Source: JAWLEV01 sp041685915 (lineage in GTDB: Bacteria > Chloroflexota > Anaerolineae > UBA1429). Taken from it: a stretch of 13,391 bases of DNA. Location: assembly GCA_041685915.1 (NCBI GenBank), contig JAWLEV010000073.1:1-13391 (forward strand), in the 5' to 3' direction. A program made the position numbers and the translations under genes. Shown piece by piece: positions 1 to 7,390 of this stretch. The notes beneath the pieces were generated by a model, which worked only from the letters and a program-made list of their open reading frames with translations, made no database searches and was not told the DNA's origin. The stretch's first letter is position 1. Each line of letters starts with the position of its first letter.

Positions 1-653
1 CCCACTATCCCTGCCACCTCGTCCAGGTGCTGGCGAAAGCCCCCCTGGGGGCAGTACTCGTGGTTGGCATAGATGGTCTGACGTCCCATGGCTCCAGGAA
101 TGAGGAGCTTGGAGCCTCCGCCGAATATGGGGCCGCGCGGCGTGATCATGCCCGCGGCGATCTTGAGGTCGGAGCAGGCGAATTCCCGGTTTACCCAGAT
201 GGGGATGCCCTGGGAAGAGTTGCCATAGAACTCCAGGTTGTCGTAGGCGTTGTGGTTGATCACCTCCAGGCGCTCCACCAGATCCAGGCCGATCTTTTTT
301 ACAAAATCCTGGCGTATCATGGGGCGGTGCGCGGCCACGGCGCAGACGATGCGCACGTCATCGTCGCCCAGGCCGGCCGCCGCCAGTTCCTCCAGTATGT
401 AGGGCAATATGCGGTAAGAGGGGGTGGGGCGTGTCAGGTCGTCTATCAGGATGGCCGCGTCGCGTCGCCCCTGAGCGACCTCTCGCAGGGGCGGGGCGCC
501 GATGGGCTCGGCAAAGGCGCGGCGAATGCCTTCATCGCCGATGTCCGGTCCTCCTTTCATCTCCGCTACCGTGACGTCCCACGTATCGGGAAAGGTCATA
601 TCGAATTTCTCATCGCCATACCACATACCCCAGGGAACAGATACCGTCTTCAT
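1..653 (-). CDS. larA: LarA-like (DUF2088) nickel-pincer racemase family protein, partial
   Basis: The first 217 residues of a protein that runs off the left edge. It matches the N-terminal domain of the lactate racemase LarA family, cytoplasmic enzymes that use a nickel pincer nucleotide to racemise or epimerise 2-hydroxy acids. Visible motifs are DDLTRPTP (residues 71-78), AAHRP with His109 (LarA His108), and GGGSKLLIPG with Lys182 (LarA Lys184, the residue that bonds the cofactor), followed 16 residues later by His198 (LarA His200). The segment where LarA has catalytic His174 reads TPRGPIF and has no His, so the substrate or chemistry may differ from lactate racemisation. The ATG at 653 was chosen because AGGAGGT lies just upstream. 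A second ATG at 656 sits almost on that site and is less likely. A TTGACA promoter precedes it. Family assignment is firm; the symbol is by family only and the substrate is unknown. Confidence 0.85.
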   Translation of the reverse strand, partial: MKTVSVPWGMWYGDEKFDMTFPDTWDVTVAEMKGGPDIGDEGIRRAFAEPIGAPPLREVAQGRRDAAILIDDLTRPTPSYRILPYILEELAAAGLGDDDVRIVCAVAAHRPMIRQDFVKKIGLDLVERLEVINHNAYDNLEFYGNSSQGIPIWVNREFACSDLKIAAGMITPRGPIFGGGSKLLIPGAMGRQTIYANHEYCPQGGFRQHLDEVAGIV

Positions 654-683
654 CATACCTCCTTCACTTGGTCCTATGGTCCC

Positions 684-713
684 TTTATATAGCAACCGTC
701 CAGGGCCTGTCAA
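684..713 (-). promoter_or_regulatory. Promoter for the LarA-like gene
   Basis: On the minus strand the -35 box TTGACA (708-713) is followed by TATATAAA, giving TATATA (686-691) at 16 bp or TATAAA (684-689) at 18 bp spacing. Transcription would start about 20-25 nt before the ribosome-binding site of the LarA-like gene. It is divergent from, and about 50 bp away from, the promoter at 766-794. Confidence 0.7.
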
Positions 714-765
714 GCGGCGATGGGACGTGGGATGTATTGCCAGTCCGCCCCACGCCGATTTATCT

Positions 766-794
766 TTGACAGTGAGCACCACTGAGCCTATAAT
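766..794 (+). promoter_or_regulatory. Perfect-consensus sigma-70-type promoter
   Basis: TTGACA (766-771), exactly 17 bp, then TATAAT (789-794): both hexamers match consensus at every base. The predicted start is near 801. It drives the short leader that ends in the terminator at 938-968 and, if transcripts read through, the HAD gene, the ABC-F remnant and possibly PBP1A. Confidence 0.85.
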
Positions 795-800
795 GTTCGC

Positions 801-968
801 GTGTTGTGGACGGGAGGAACAGAGGGTGATACATGATGTGGACGATAAGCTTATTCTGTAAAGGCGCTCACTCCATATGATGATGTGATGTCGTGGGCGT
901 TGGGGCCCCGGCATTCTGCACTTGAGATGAACGATGTAAACGCCGTGGGCACTTGCACGGCGTTTTTT
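801..968 (+). ncRNA. Candidate leader RNA with attenuator (or small RNA)
   Basis: A transcript from the consensus promoter would run about 168 nt to a strong intrinsic terminator, with the HAD gene start only 50 nt beyond. GGCGTT at 896-901 is complementary to AACGCC at 939-944, the 5' arm of the terminator, so an alternative fold could block termination. Two tiny ORFs have good ribosome-binding sites: GTG 826-861 (11 codons, GGAGG 8 nt upstream) and ATG 833-880 (15 codons, AGAGGG 6 nt upstream). Neither has an obvious run of regulatory codons. It could be an attenuator controlling the downstream operon or a free-standing small RNA. No known riboswitch class was recognised. Confidence 0.4.
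938..968 (+). terminator. Intrinsic terminator before the HAD gene
   Basis: A perfect inverted repeat, AAACGCCGTG (938-947) with CACGGCGTTT (956-965), forms a 10-bp stem around an 8-nt loop and runs into a T tract (963-968). It lies between the promoter at 766 and the HAD start codon. No clear second promoter is visible between it and position 1019. Confidence 0.85.
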
Positions 969-1018
969 CTATTGGGCCATACGATAAAGCGGACAACAAA
1001 GGGGACGAGGGACGAGAC

Positions 1019-1630
1019 ATGACGGTCAAAGCGTTCGTGTTCGATTGTGGGGGTGTTCTGCTTCGCGATGGCGACCTGCACATTTACAAAAAGTGGGCAG
1101 AGCGCCTGGAATTGACCTCCGATGAATTGGGAGAGCGACTCTGGCGTGGCCAGACGCGGGCCCTGGCCGAACGGGGCCAGATAACGGAGCAAGCGTTCTG
1201 GCAGCGGACGGGGAGGGCGTTGGGATTGGAAGATGCGGGGCAGATCGTCGCCCTGCGCGAGGATATCTGGAGCGCGTGGGTTGTCGATGAGGATGTCCTG
1301 CGTCTCATCGACCGCGTCGGCAAGCATTTTCGCGTGGCCGCTCTCAGCAATGCCACCGACGCTCTGGAAGACGCTCTACGCCATCGGTATGGCGTCCGCG
1401 ATCGTTTCGAGGCCGTCGTCAGTTCGGCGTGCGTGGGTATGGTCAAGCCCGAAGAGGGAATCTATAGAGAAGTGTTGGATCGCTTGCAGTTGGCACCCCA
1501 GGAGGTCGTCTTTATCGATGATAGGGCGGAGAATGTCATCGCCGCGGCGGCTCTGGGCATGCATATTATCTGGTTCGTGGGTCCCCAAGAGTTGGAAAGG
1601 CAACTTCAGGTATATCTATCCGAGGGGTAA
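1019..1630 (+). CDS. HAD-superfamily (subfamily IA) hydrolase
   Basis: A 203-residue cytoplasmic HAD phosphohydrolase, the usual size for subfamily IA enzymes such as the YihX sugar-phosphate phosphatase group. Motif I is FVFDCGGVL with nucleophile Asp9; the second acidic residue of the classic DxD is replaced by Gly11, as occurs in several IA-type members. Motif II is LSNATD (Ser110), motif III is Lys143 in MVKPEEGIY, and motif IV is FIDDRAENV (Asp167, Asp168). The helical cap lies at about residues 16-90. The ATG at 1019 has GAGGG 7 nt upstream; the longer open frame starting at 953 would begin inside the terminator and is rejected. The stop codon is 1 nt from the GTG of the ABC-F remnant, so the two were probably translationally coupled. 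The physiological substrate cannot be told from sequence. Confidence 0.85.
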   Translation: MTVKAFVFDCGGVLLRDGDLHIYKKWAERLELTSDELGERLWRGQTRALAERGQITEQAFWQRTGRALGLEDAGQIVALREDIWSAWVVDEDVLRLIDRVGKHFRVAALSNATDALEDALRHRYGVRDRFEAVVSSACVGMVKPEEGIYREVLDRLQLAPQEVVFIDDRAENVIAAAALGMHIIWFVGPQELERQLQVYLSEG

Positions 1631-1631
1631 A

Positions 1632-1757
1632 GTGTTATACGTATCGAACCTGGGCAAGCGATATGGCGATAAGCTTCTCTTTGAAAAGGCGCACTTTATT
1701 GTCAATGAGGGGCAACGGATGGCGTGCGGAACAATTCGGGTACTTTTCGCGTCTTAG
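1632..1757 (+). pseudogene. Remnant of an ABC-F family ATPase gene (N-terminus only)
   Basis: Forty-one codons from a GTG with GAGGGG just upstream, directly after the HAD stop codon. Residues 1-31 (LYVSNLGKRYGDKLLFEKA, then HFIVNEGQRMA) match the start of ABC-F ATPases (Uup/EttA-like ribosome-associated translation factors), where the next residues would lead into the Walker A loop. Here the match stops abruptly after QRMA and ten unrelated residues lead to TAG at 1755. There is no Walker A, signature motif or second ATPase domain, so the product cannot be an ATPase. The simplest reading is that the rest of the gene was deleted, leaving its 5' end fused to the region before PBP1A. It might still be translated as a short peptide. 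Confidence 0.75.
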
Positions 1758-1769
1758 AATAGAATCCTG

Positions 1770-4571
1770 ATGTCGAGGAGAGATGAGAGCGGTATGCCAT
1801 CGCACGAGAGGGAGACTGGGCCCACAGATCTGAAAAACAATCCCATGTGGGAACCCCTTCCGCCGATCAATGGAACCTTGACCGGTGATTGGGACAGGGG
1901 GTTGGGCCACGTGGTCCTGCGCGGTGTGGTGCTGGGATTATTGATCGTCCTCTTTTTAGCGTTGCTGACCATGGTGTCGGGCTTGGGCGTGTACGCCTAC
2001 TATGCCACCTCGCTTCCCTCTCCCCGTGAACTCTATGAACGAACCACCCCTTTCAAAAGCACCAAAATCTATGATCGCCACGGAGAGTTGTTGTTCGAGA
2101 TCTTTGATCCCCTGGGGGGCAGACGCACCGTGGTGGACTTTCAAGAGATCCCCGACGTCGTCGTGGAGGCCGTGGTGGCCACCGAGGATGCCACCTTTTT
2201 CTCCAATCCCGGAGTCAACCCCCTGGCCATCGCCCGTGCTCTCTACATCGATCTGCGTAGCGGCGAGATCGTACAGGGGGGGAGCACCATCACCCAGCAG
2301 TTGGTCAAGAACCTGTTCCTGACCAGCGAACGCAAGCTGTCGCGCAAGGTCAAGGAGGCTATCCTTTCCGCCGAGATCACACGGCGTTATTCCAAGGCCG
2401 AAATCCTGGAGGTGTACTTGAACGAGGTCTATTTTGGCAATCTGGCCTACGGGATAGGGGCGGCTGCCGAGACCTACTTTGGCAAGGAGGTGGAGGATCT
2501 GGATCTGGCCGAGGCGGCCCTCTTGGCCGGCCTCCTCCAATCTCCTGCCCGATATGATCCCTATACCAATCCCGAGGCGGCCCTGGCGCGGCGCAGGACG
2601 GCGTTGCGGTTGATGCGCGAGGAGGGATACATCACACGTGCACAGGAACAGGCAGCCGATGTGGAACCACTGGATCTTAGACCCCAGGACACTGTCATGC
2701 AGGCGCCACATATGGTCACCCACGTCCGACAAGAGTTGGAGGAACTGTATGGTACGGAACGCCTCTACAATGGTGGGTTGGAGGTTTATACCACGCTGGA
2801 TCTGCAAACACAGCAATTGGCGGAGGAGATCGCCCAAAAGCATATCGCAGAACTCTCCGAGCGTGGGGCCACGAACGCCGCCCTCGTAGCCATGGATCCT
2901 GATACGGGGCAGGTACTGGCCATGCTCGGTAGCGTGGACTTTTATGATCATAACATGGGTGGGCAAGTGAATGTGGCCACGCGTCTGCGGCAGCCGGGGT
3001 CCGCCATCAAACCCTTCACCTACCTTGCCGCCCTGGAGCAGGGATGGACCGCCGGTACCATGCTCATGGATCTGGAACAGTCTTTTCCCGATGGAGCCAA
3101 TCCCCCTTACAAGCCGACCAACTATGATCACGAGGAATGGGGACCGGTGTCGCTGCGCACCGCTCTGGCCTGCTCCCGCAATATTCCGGCCGTCTCTACT
3201 CTGCACGAGATCGGCGTCCCCGCCCTGTTGGAGGTGACCTCGCGCCTTGGCATCCGCTCCCTTGTTCGTGATGATTATGGCCTCTCCCTGACACTGGGGG
3301 GTGGCGAGGTCACCCTGTTGGAGATGACCGCCGCCTATGGCGCGTTGGCCAATGGGGGGCGCCGCGTCACGCCGCAGACCATCCTCTATATCACGGATCA
3401 GCAGGGGCAGGTGATCATGCCCGAGACCACGCCCGAGATGGCGGAAGTGATGGATCCTCGCCATGCTTATCTCCTTACGGACATTCTTGCCGACGACGAG
3501 GCCCGCATCAGGGCCTTTGGTGCCAACAACCCCCTGGCTCTCTCCTTTCCTGCGGCGGCCAAGACAGGAACCACCGATGACTACCACGATAGCTGGACCC
3601 TGGGCTATACGCCGCGATGGGTCACGGGCGTCTGGGTGGGCAACAATGATAACAAGCCCATGGATGGTATCTCTGGGAGCAAGGGAGCAGGGCGTATCTG
3701 GCACGATTTTATGGAGACCGCCCTGGGTGAAGAGCCACAGCCCGACTTTGTGCAACCCCATGGGCTGGTAGAGGAGGAGGTCTGTCCCATATCCGGCGAA
3801 AAACGCGCGGACCGCTGTCCGCCCCCACGCACGGAACTCTTTTTGGAGGAGAACGTGCCGCCATCGTGCACCGTGCATACTCGGCTCAAAGTATGCGGCG
3901 TCACGGGGAAACTGGCTACCGAGTTCTGTCCAGAGGAGAGCGTGGAGGAGAGGGCGTACGAGGATTATGGGCCCGCATGGGACGAGTGGGCGCGAGAGCA
4001 GGGTTTCAACGTGCCACCACGGGAGACCTGCGCTCTCCACGACGTACCTGCTCGCGTATCTCTGCAGTCCTTGTCTGCTCCTCTGGAAGGTGTTGTCCAG
4101 ATCAGTGGCTCGACCGAGATTCCCGATTTTGCTTACTATGTGGTGGAACGGGGCTTGGGCGACGATCCTCGACAATGGAGGCGTGTTACACCAGAGATAG
4201 AGGCGCCGGTCGGGGATGGCGTTCTGTGCCGTTGGGATACCCGTGGTTTGGAGAATGGTACCTATACCCTGCGGTTGGTGGTGGTCGATGGGCACGGCCA
4301 TCGCTACGAGGCTCGCGAGGTGGTAACCCTGGAGAATGCCACGCCGACGCCTTCTCCCACGCTTACCGCCACGCCGACGGTGAGCACTCCCACCCCCACC
4401 GTAACGCTGACGGCCACTCAGACGCCCATTCCCACGGCCACGTCGACGCCCATTCCCACAGAGACGGCGACGCGCCCCTCGACAGAGACGCCCGTTCCTA
4501 CGGATACGTCCATCCCCGCACCATCGGCCACTCCCACAGACGGGGGCTATCCTCAGCCGGAGGGGGATTGA
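1770..4571 (+). CDS. Class A penicillin-binding protein (PBP1A type) with Ig-like domain and Thr/Pro tail
   Basis: A bifunctional peptidoglycan synthase of 933 residues anchored in the membrane with its bulk outside. Order: cytoplasmic N-terminus, one membrane segment (about 48-76), GT51 glycosyltransferase (about 95-265; catalytic Glu139 in ATEDATFF, then GGSTITQQLVKN), and transpeptidase (about 360-640) with SAIK (Ser411, Lys414), SRN (469-471) and KTG (598-600). A Cys-rich stretch follows from Cys672 (several CP/SG motifs), then an Ig-like beta-sandwich region (about 755-857) and a low-complexity Thr/Pro/Ser tail (858-933), longer than in typical PBP1A. The GT51 motif EDxxFxxHxG has Asn146 in place of His. 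The start is uncertain: ATG 1770 lacks a ribosome-binding site, while ATG 1794 has GAGGAG 13 nt upstream. It follows the ABC-F remnant closely and no strong promoter of its own is seen. Confidence 0.93.
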   Translation: MSRRDESGMPSHERETGPTDLKNNPMWEPLPPINGTLTGDWDRGLGHVVLRGVVLGLLIVLFLALLTMVSGLGVYAYYATSLPSPRELYERTTPFKSTKIYDRHGELLFEIFDPLGGRRTVVDFQEIPDVVVEAVVATEDATFFSNPGVNPLAIARALYIDLRSGEIVQGGSTITQQLVKNLFLTSERKLSRKVKEAILSAEITRRYSKAEILEVYLNEVYFGNLAYGIGAAAETYFGKEVEDLDLAEAALLAGLLQSPARYDPYTNPEAALARRRTALRLMREEGYITRAQEQAADVEPLDLRPQDTVMQAPHMVTHVRQELEELYGTERLYNGGLEVYTTLDLQTQQLAEEIAQKHIAELSERGATNAALVAMDPDTGQVLAMLGSVDFYDHNMGGQVNVATRLRQPGSAIKPFTYLAALEQGWTAGTMLMDLEQSFPDGANPPYKPTNYDHEEWGPVSLRTALACSRNIPAVSTLHEIGVPALLEVTSRLGIRSLVRDDYGLSLTLGGGEVTLLEMTAAYGALANGGRRVTPQTILYITDQQGQVIMPETTPEMAEVMDPRHAYLLTDILADDEARIRAFGANNPLALSFPAAAKTGTTDDYHDSWTLGYTPRWVTGVWVGNNDNKPMDGISGSKGAGRIWHDFMETALGEEPQPDFVQPHGLVEEEVCPISGEKRADRCPPPRTELFLEENVPPSCTVHTRLKVCGVTGKLATEFCPEESVEERAYEDYGPAWDEWAREQGFNVPPRETCALHDVPARVSLQSLSAPLEGVVQISGSTEIPDFAYYVVERGLGDDPRQWRRVTPEIEAPVGDGVLCRWDTRGLENGTYTLRLVVVDGHGHRYEAREVVTLENATPTPSPTLTATPTVSTPTPTVTLTATQTPIPTATSTPIPTETATRPSTETPVPTDTSIPAPSATPTDGGYPQPEGD

Positions 4572-4698
4572 GGCGATGTTACCTCCCTTGGTGGCACTGA
4601 TCTATTTGCCGGTGGTGGGGGACGGATTGGTATGAGGAAGCAGAGATGATCGTGGATGCAAAGTGAGATCGGTAGAAATAGTGAATACGAGGTAGGAT
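4572..4698. other. Convergent intergenic gap with candidate Rho-dependent termination region
   Basis: This 127-bp gap lies between two convergent genes. No hairpin followed by a T run is visible on either strand. Read on the minus strand, downstream of the three-gene rho operon, about 4605-4694 is rich in C and very poor in G, with little potential structure, as expected of a Rho-utilisation (rut) site. That role is inferred from composition only. Confidence 0.3.
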
Positions 4699-6222
4699 CT
4701 AGCCCCGTGTTATCAGGGGCAGCCGCGGTGGCGTCTTTGTCTTGCAGCGTTCCAGGCGCACGTCGTCGATGGCCACTTCTGTCCATCGGCCACGGCTCCA
4801 GGCAATCATGGGGTTACCCAGGTGCAGGCTGTGGGGCCGCCAGTGGGACGCTCCCTTTCCGACCTTTACGCCATCTACGGATACGGTATAGGTCGTCCCC
4901 GCAATCTCCAGCGATAGATCGTGCCATGTCTCATCGCCAGGTGTTCCCTTCCAGACCGTGTCGCCCAATAGCTGTATGCTATAATCCCCCTCGCGATGAT
5001 GGATGCGCAGGATGTCCTCAGTGCCTTCGATCCTTTTATCGATGGTGCACTGCACGTCCTCGGGGGTCAACTCCACGTCACCCCCGTTCGCGTGGTAGCG
5101 GCTGCGTAGGATTTCCTCGAATCTTTCAACTCCCTCCGCCCCAGCGAGGGTGCGTTGCCCATCATAGGGGGCCGAACCCACACCGATGGTGCTACCATAG
5201 GCCGTGACGTTCCCGTAGGCAAAGCGGAAGGAGAGACGCAGTTCATCCTCGGCCGGCCAGGGCCCCTCGCTCCAGGCCAGGGGAAAGGCCTTGTAGGGGG
5301 AGGAACCATTTCGTAGCCATAGCGCGCCTCCCTCCATATCTATGCTTCCTTCCGCTGCATCCTGACCCCAGTCGGTGAGTTCGCTTCCCTCAAAGCCGTC
5401 TTTCCAGATCGTGTCCCAGCCCCAGCACAGGTCTGGTGTGTGATCTGCAGGGGTGGATTGGGGAGTGGGATAGGGTGTGTTGGTTGGGGACGGGGTAGGC
5501 GTCGGCCTGGGCGTCCCCTCCAGGACGATCAGTTCCGCATCGTCCCAGTAGCTGTCGTTATGCTTGACGGCCCATATGGGCGCGCCTCGGGTCCAGACGC
5601 TGATCTCTTTCGCTTCGGCGTACGCCTCTATCTGCAGTTGCACCCACCCGTCGTGGCGCACTGTGGGCTCGCTCCAGAGGATATCCTCCGATTGCCAGTC
5701 CGTACCCCCCATGGGATCGATACCCACCGATAGGCGATAATAGCCGGGCAAAAAGGAATGCTCCGGGAGATCCTTGTTGCTGGACCAGACCTGTGTCCAG
5801 ACGGAAAAGCGCACCCAGGAGTCGGCCGGCACCTCCACCATCTGGTAGAATCCCGCCGTGTGTGTGCCATAGGTGGTAAAGAACTTTTGGGCCTTGTCGC
5901 CAGAGCGGACGCGGAGCGTGGCTTCCTCGGCCTTGTATTCGGGGCGCACGTTATACCAGTCGGGATCCTCACATCGAGGGTCGTAGGCGGGACACCCTTG
6001 GCTATTATCGTACCAGGGTTCCCAACCTTCGGCGACGCCCAGCTCGTTCGCCAGCACACCAGTATATGGGTCCTCCCGCGGGGTGAATTCATCCTCAAAG
6101 CCCGGATTGGTCAGAAGATTGGGAGATGCGTTTGGATTTTCCCCGGCTATTGCTCCAACGCTGATGTAGCTCAGAACGAGTGCGATGGTGGCAAACAGCA
6201 GAACGGACAGACGATATTTCAC
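4699..6222 (-). CDS. Exported two-domain protein, carbohydrate-binding-like, function unknown
   Basis: A 507-residue secreted protein. Residues 1-26 form a signal peptide (KYR, a hydrophobic core, cleavage after AIA). Residues about 34-230 begin NLLTNPGFED and contain aromatic-rich beta segments (GWEPWY, WVRFSVWTQV, YWDDAELIV), the pattern of a CBM4/9-type jelly-roll. A Thr/Pro linker covers about 238-262. Residues 265-495 look like a second beta-sandwich (WHDLSLEIAGTTYTVSVDG, IDDVRLE), resembling concanavalin-like or DUF1080-like folds. No catalytic motif was recognised. It ends in RLPLITRG, reminiscent of the short LPL-type C-termini on many Chloroflexota exported proteins. The start codon is GTG (6222) with GAGG 5 nt upstream, 20 nt after the M23 gene, so it is probably the last gene of the rho operon. 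Domain calls are by pattern only. Confidence 0.75.
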   Translation of the reverse strand: MKYRLSVLLFATIALVLSYISVGAIAGENPNASPNLLTNPGFEDEFTPREDPYTGVLANELGVAEGWEPWYDNSQGCPAYDPRCEDPDWYNVRPEYKAEEATLRVRSGDKAQKFFTTYGTHTAGFYQMVEVPADSWVRFSVWTQVWSSNKDLPEHSFLPGYYRLSVGIDPMGGTDWQSEDILWSEPTVRHDGWVQLQIEAYAEAKEISVWTRGAPIWAVKHNDSYWDDAELIVLEGTPRPTPTPSPTNTPYPTPQSTPADHTPDLCWGWDTIWKDGFEGSELTDWGQDAAEGSIDMEGGALWLRNGSSPYKAFPLAWSEGPWPAEDELRLSFRFAYGNVTAYGSTIGVGSAPYDGQRTLAGAEGVERFEEILRSRYHANGGDVELTPEDVQCTIDKRIEGTEDILRIHHREGDYSIQLLGDTVWKGTPGDETWHDLSLEIAGTTYTVSVDGVKVGKGASHWRPHSLHLGNPMIAWSRGRWTEVAIDDVRLERCKTKTPPRLPLITRG

Positions 6223-6242
6223 GGATACCTCATATCACCCTG

Positions 6243-7370
6243 CTAGGGCAAGTGAACCATGGGATTTTGCCGCACGCTGTTCTGCCTGATCTCAAAGTGA
6301 AGATGTGGTCCTGTAGAGTATCCCGTTGTACCACAATGACCGATAACTTGTCCCTTGGATACAGAGGAACCCAAACTCACAGAGGAAGCATTGAGATGTG
6401 CATAGAGGGTCTCATATCCATTACCATGATCGATGATGAGCATGCGACCATATCCCACGTTGCTGTTCTGAGATGCAACCACATGACCCGCATCGGCGGC
6501 CACGATGGCTGTGCCCCGTGGTGCCCCGATATCTATGGCCTGATGTCCCGACCAGAACTTTTGGGTGATGCGACCGCTCATGGGCCAGGCAAAGGAGCCC
6601 GATCCCTTTTGGGCATCCTGAGGTGCGGTGGCGCGTTGTTCGGTAGCCTGACGCGGCGCCGCTTGTTGCGGTTCAGGGGCCTTGACCCCGCCAGGAACGA
6701 TCAGTTTGTTGCCCGATTCTAGTTCATAAGGAGGTTCCAGATCGTTTCCCGCATAGTCCGTGATGGCGGATGGTTCTACTTCATACTTTTTCGCGATGCT
6801 CTCTACGGTTTCGCCACTGGCCACTGTATGGTACACCCCGTCGACGGGGAGGATGTTCAGTTCCTGGCCCAGGCGCAAAAAGTCGGCATTTTTGGCCAGT
6901 TCCTCGTTGGCCCACAGGATACTGTTGCCTTCCAGGTTGAATTTTTGGGCGATACCGAGGACCGAATCCCCTTCTTGTACTGTATAGGTGAATACAGAGG
7001 TGCGCACCTTTTGCTCGGGCTCTCCCATGGGGAGGGACTCGCGCATGACACGGGCCGTAAAAGGAACCGCCCTGGCGCTCAGATAGCGAGAGCTCTCGGC
7101 CGCCTCCACGTTCTCAAAGGCGACGTTATTGCCTCTGGCCGTGGATATAGAACTCAGGGAGATGAGGGGCTTGCCCAGGGCGACGGGGAAATCCCTTGGC
7201 ACCATATCGTGGATCGAGAAAACGAGGAGAACGATCAACAGAAGGTGTCTCAGGCTTTGTAGGGGATGGGGAAGATGTCGAGATAGCCTTCCAATATTCC
7301 TTGGAAGGAAAGGGAATGATGATGGAGTGTCGTCTGTCGTCCGTTCGTCCTCAGATGATGTCACGTCCAT
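6243..7370 (-). CDS. Membrane-anchored LysM - M23 family peptidase
   Basis: A 375-residue envelope protein expected to bind and cut peptidoglycan cross-links. It has a cytoplasmic N-terminus of about 40 residues, one membrane segment (about 42-58), two LysM modules (about 127-174 and 179-226, each opening with an xYTVxxGDS or YHTVASGET motif), a Pro/Gln/Ala linker, and a C-terminal M23 domain (about 260-372). The zinc and catalytic residues are all present: His276 and Asp280 in GHQAID, His325 in LYAHL, His356 and His358 in GPHLHFE. It is therefore probably active, unlike degenerate EnvC/NlpD activators. No clear ribosome-binding site precedes ATG 7370. It lies 20 nt after rho and 20 nt before the exported protein, so it is probably co-transcribed with both. 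Confidence 0.9.
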   Translation of the reverse strand: MDVTSSEDERTTDDTPSSFPFLPRNIGRLSRHLPHPLQSLRHLLLIVLLVFSIHDMVPRDFPVALGKPLISLSSISTARGNNVAFENVEAAESSRYLSARAVPFTARVMRESLPMGEPEQKVRTSVFTYTVQEGDSVLGIAQKFNLEGNSILWANEELAKNADFLRLGQELNILPVDGVYHTVASGETVESIAKKYEVEPSAITDYAGNDLEPPYELESGNKLIVPGGVKAPEPQQAAPRQATEQRATAPQDAQKGSGSFAWPMSGRITQKFWSGHQAIDIGAPRGTAIVAADAGHVVASQNSNVGYGRMLIIDHGNGYETLYAHLNASSVSLGSSVSKGQVIGHCGTTGYSTGPHLHFEIRQNSVRQNPMVHLP

Positions 7371-7390
7371 TTCTACTATCGACTATTGGA

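Noticed and set aside
27..692. 221-codon plus-strand ORF at the left end
   Set aside because: It lies opposite the LarA-like gene, which has clear family motifs, a ribosome-binding site and a promoter on the minus strand. The plus-strand translation resembles nothing recognisable.
1956..4301. 781-codon minus-strand ORF
   Set aside because: It is antisense to the PBP1A gene, whose catalytic motifs are intact. Its length comes from the GC-biased codon pattern of the real gene, and the protein shows no domain features.
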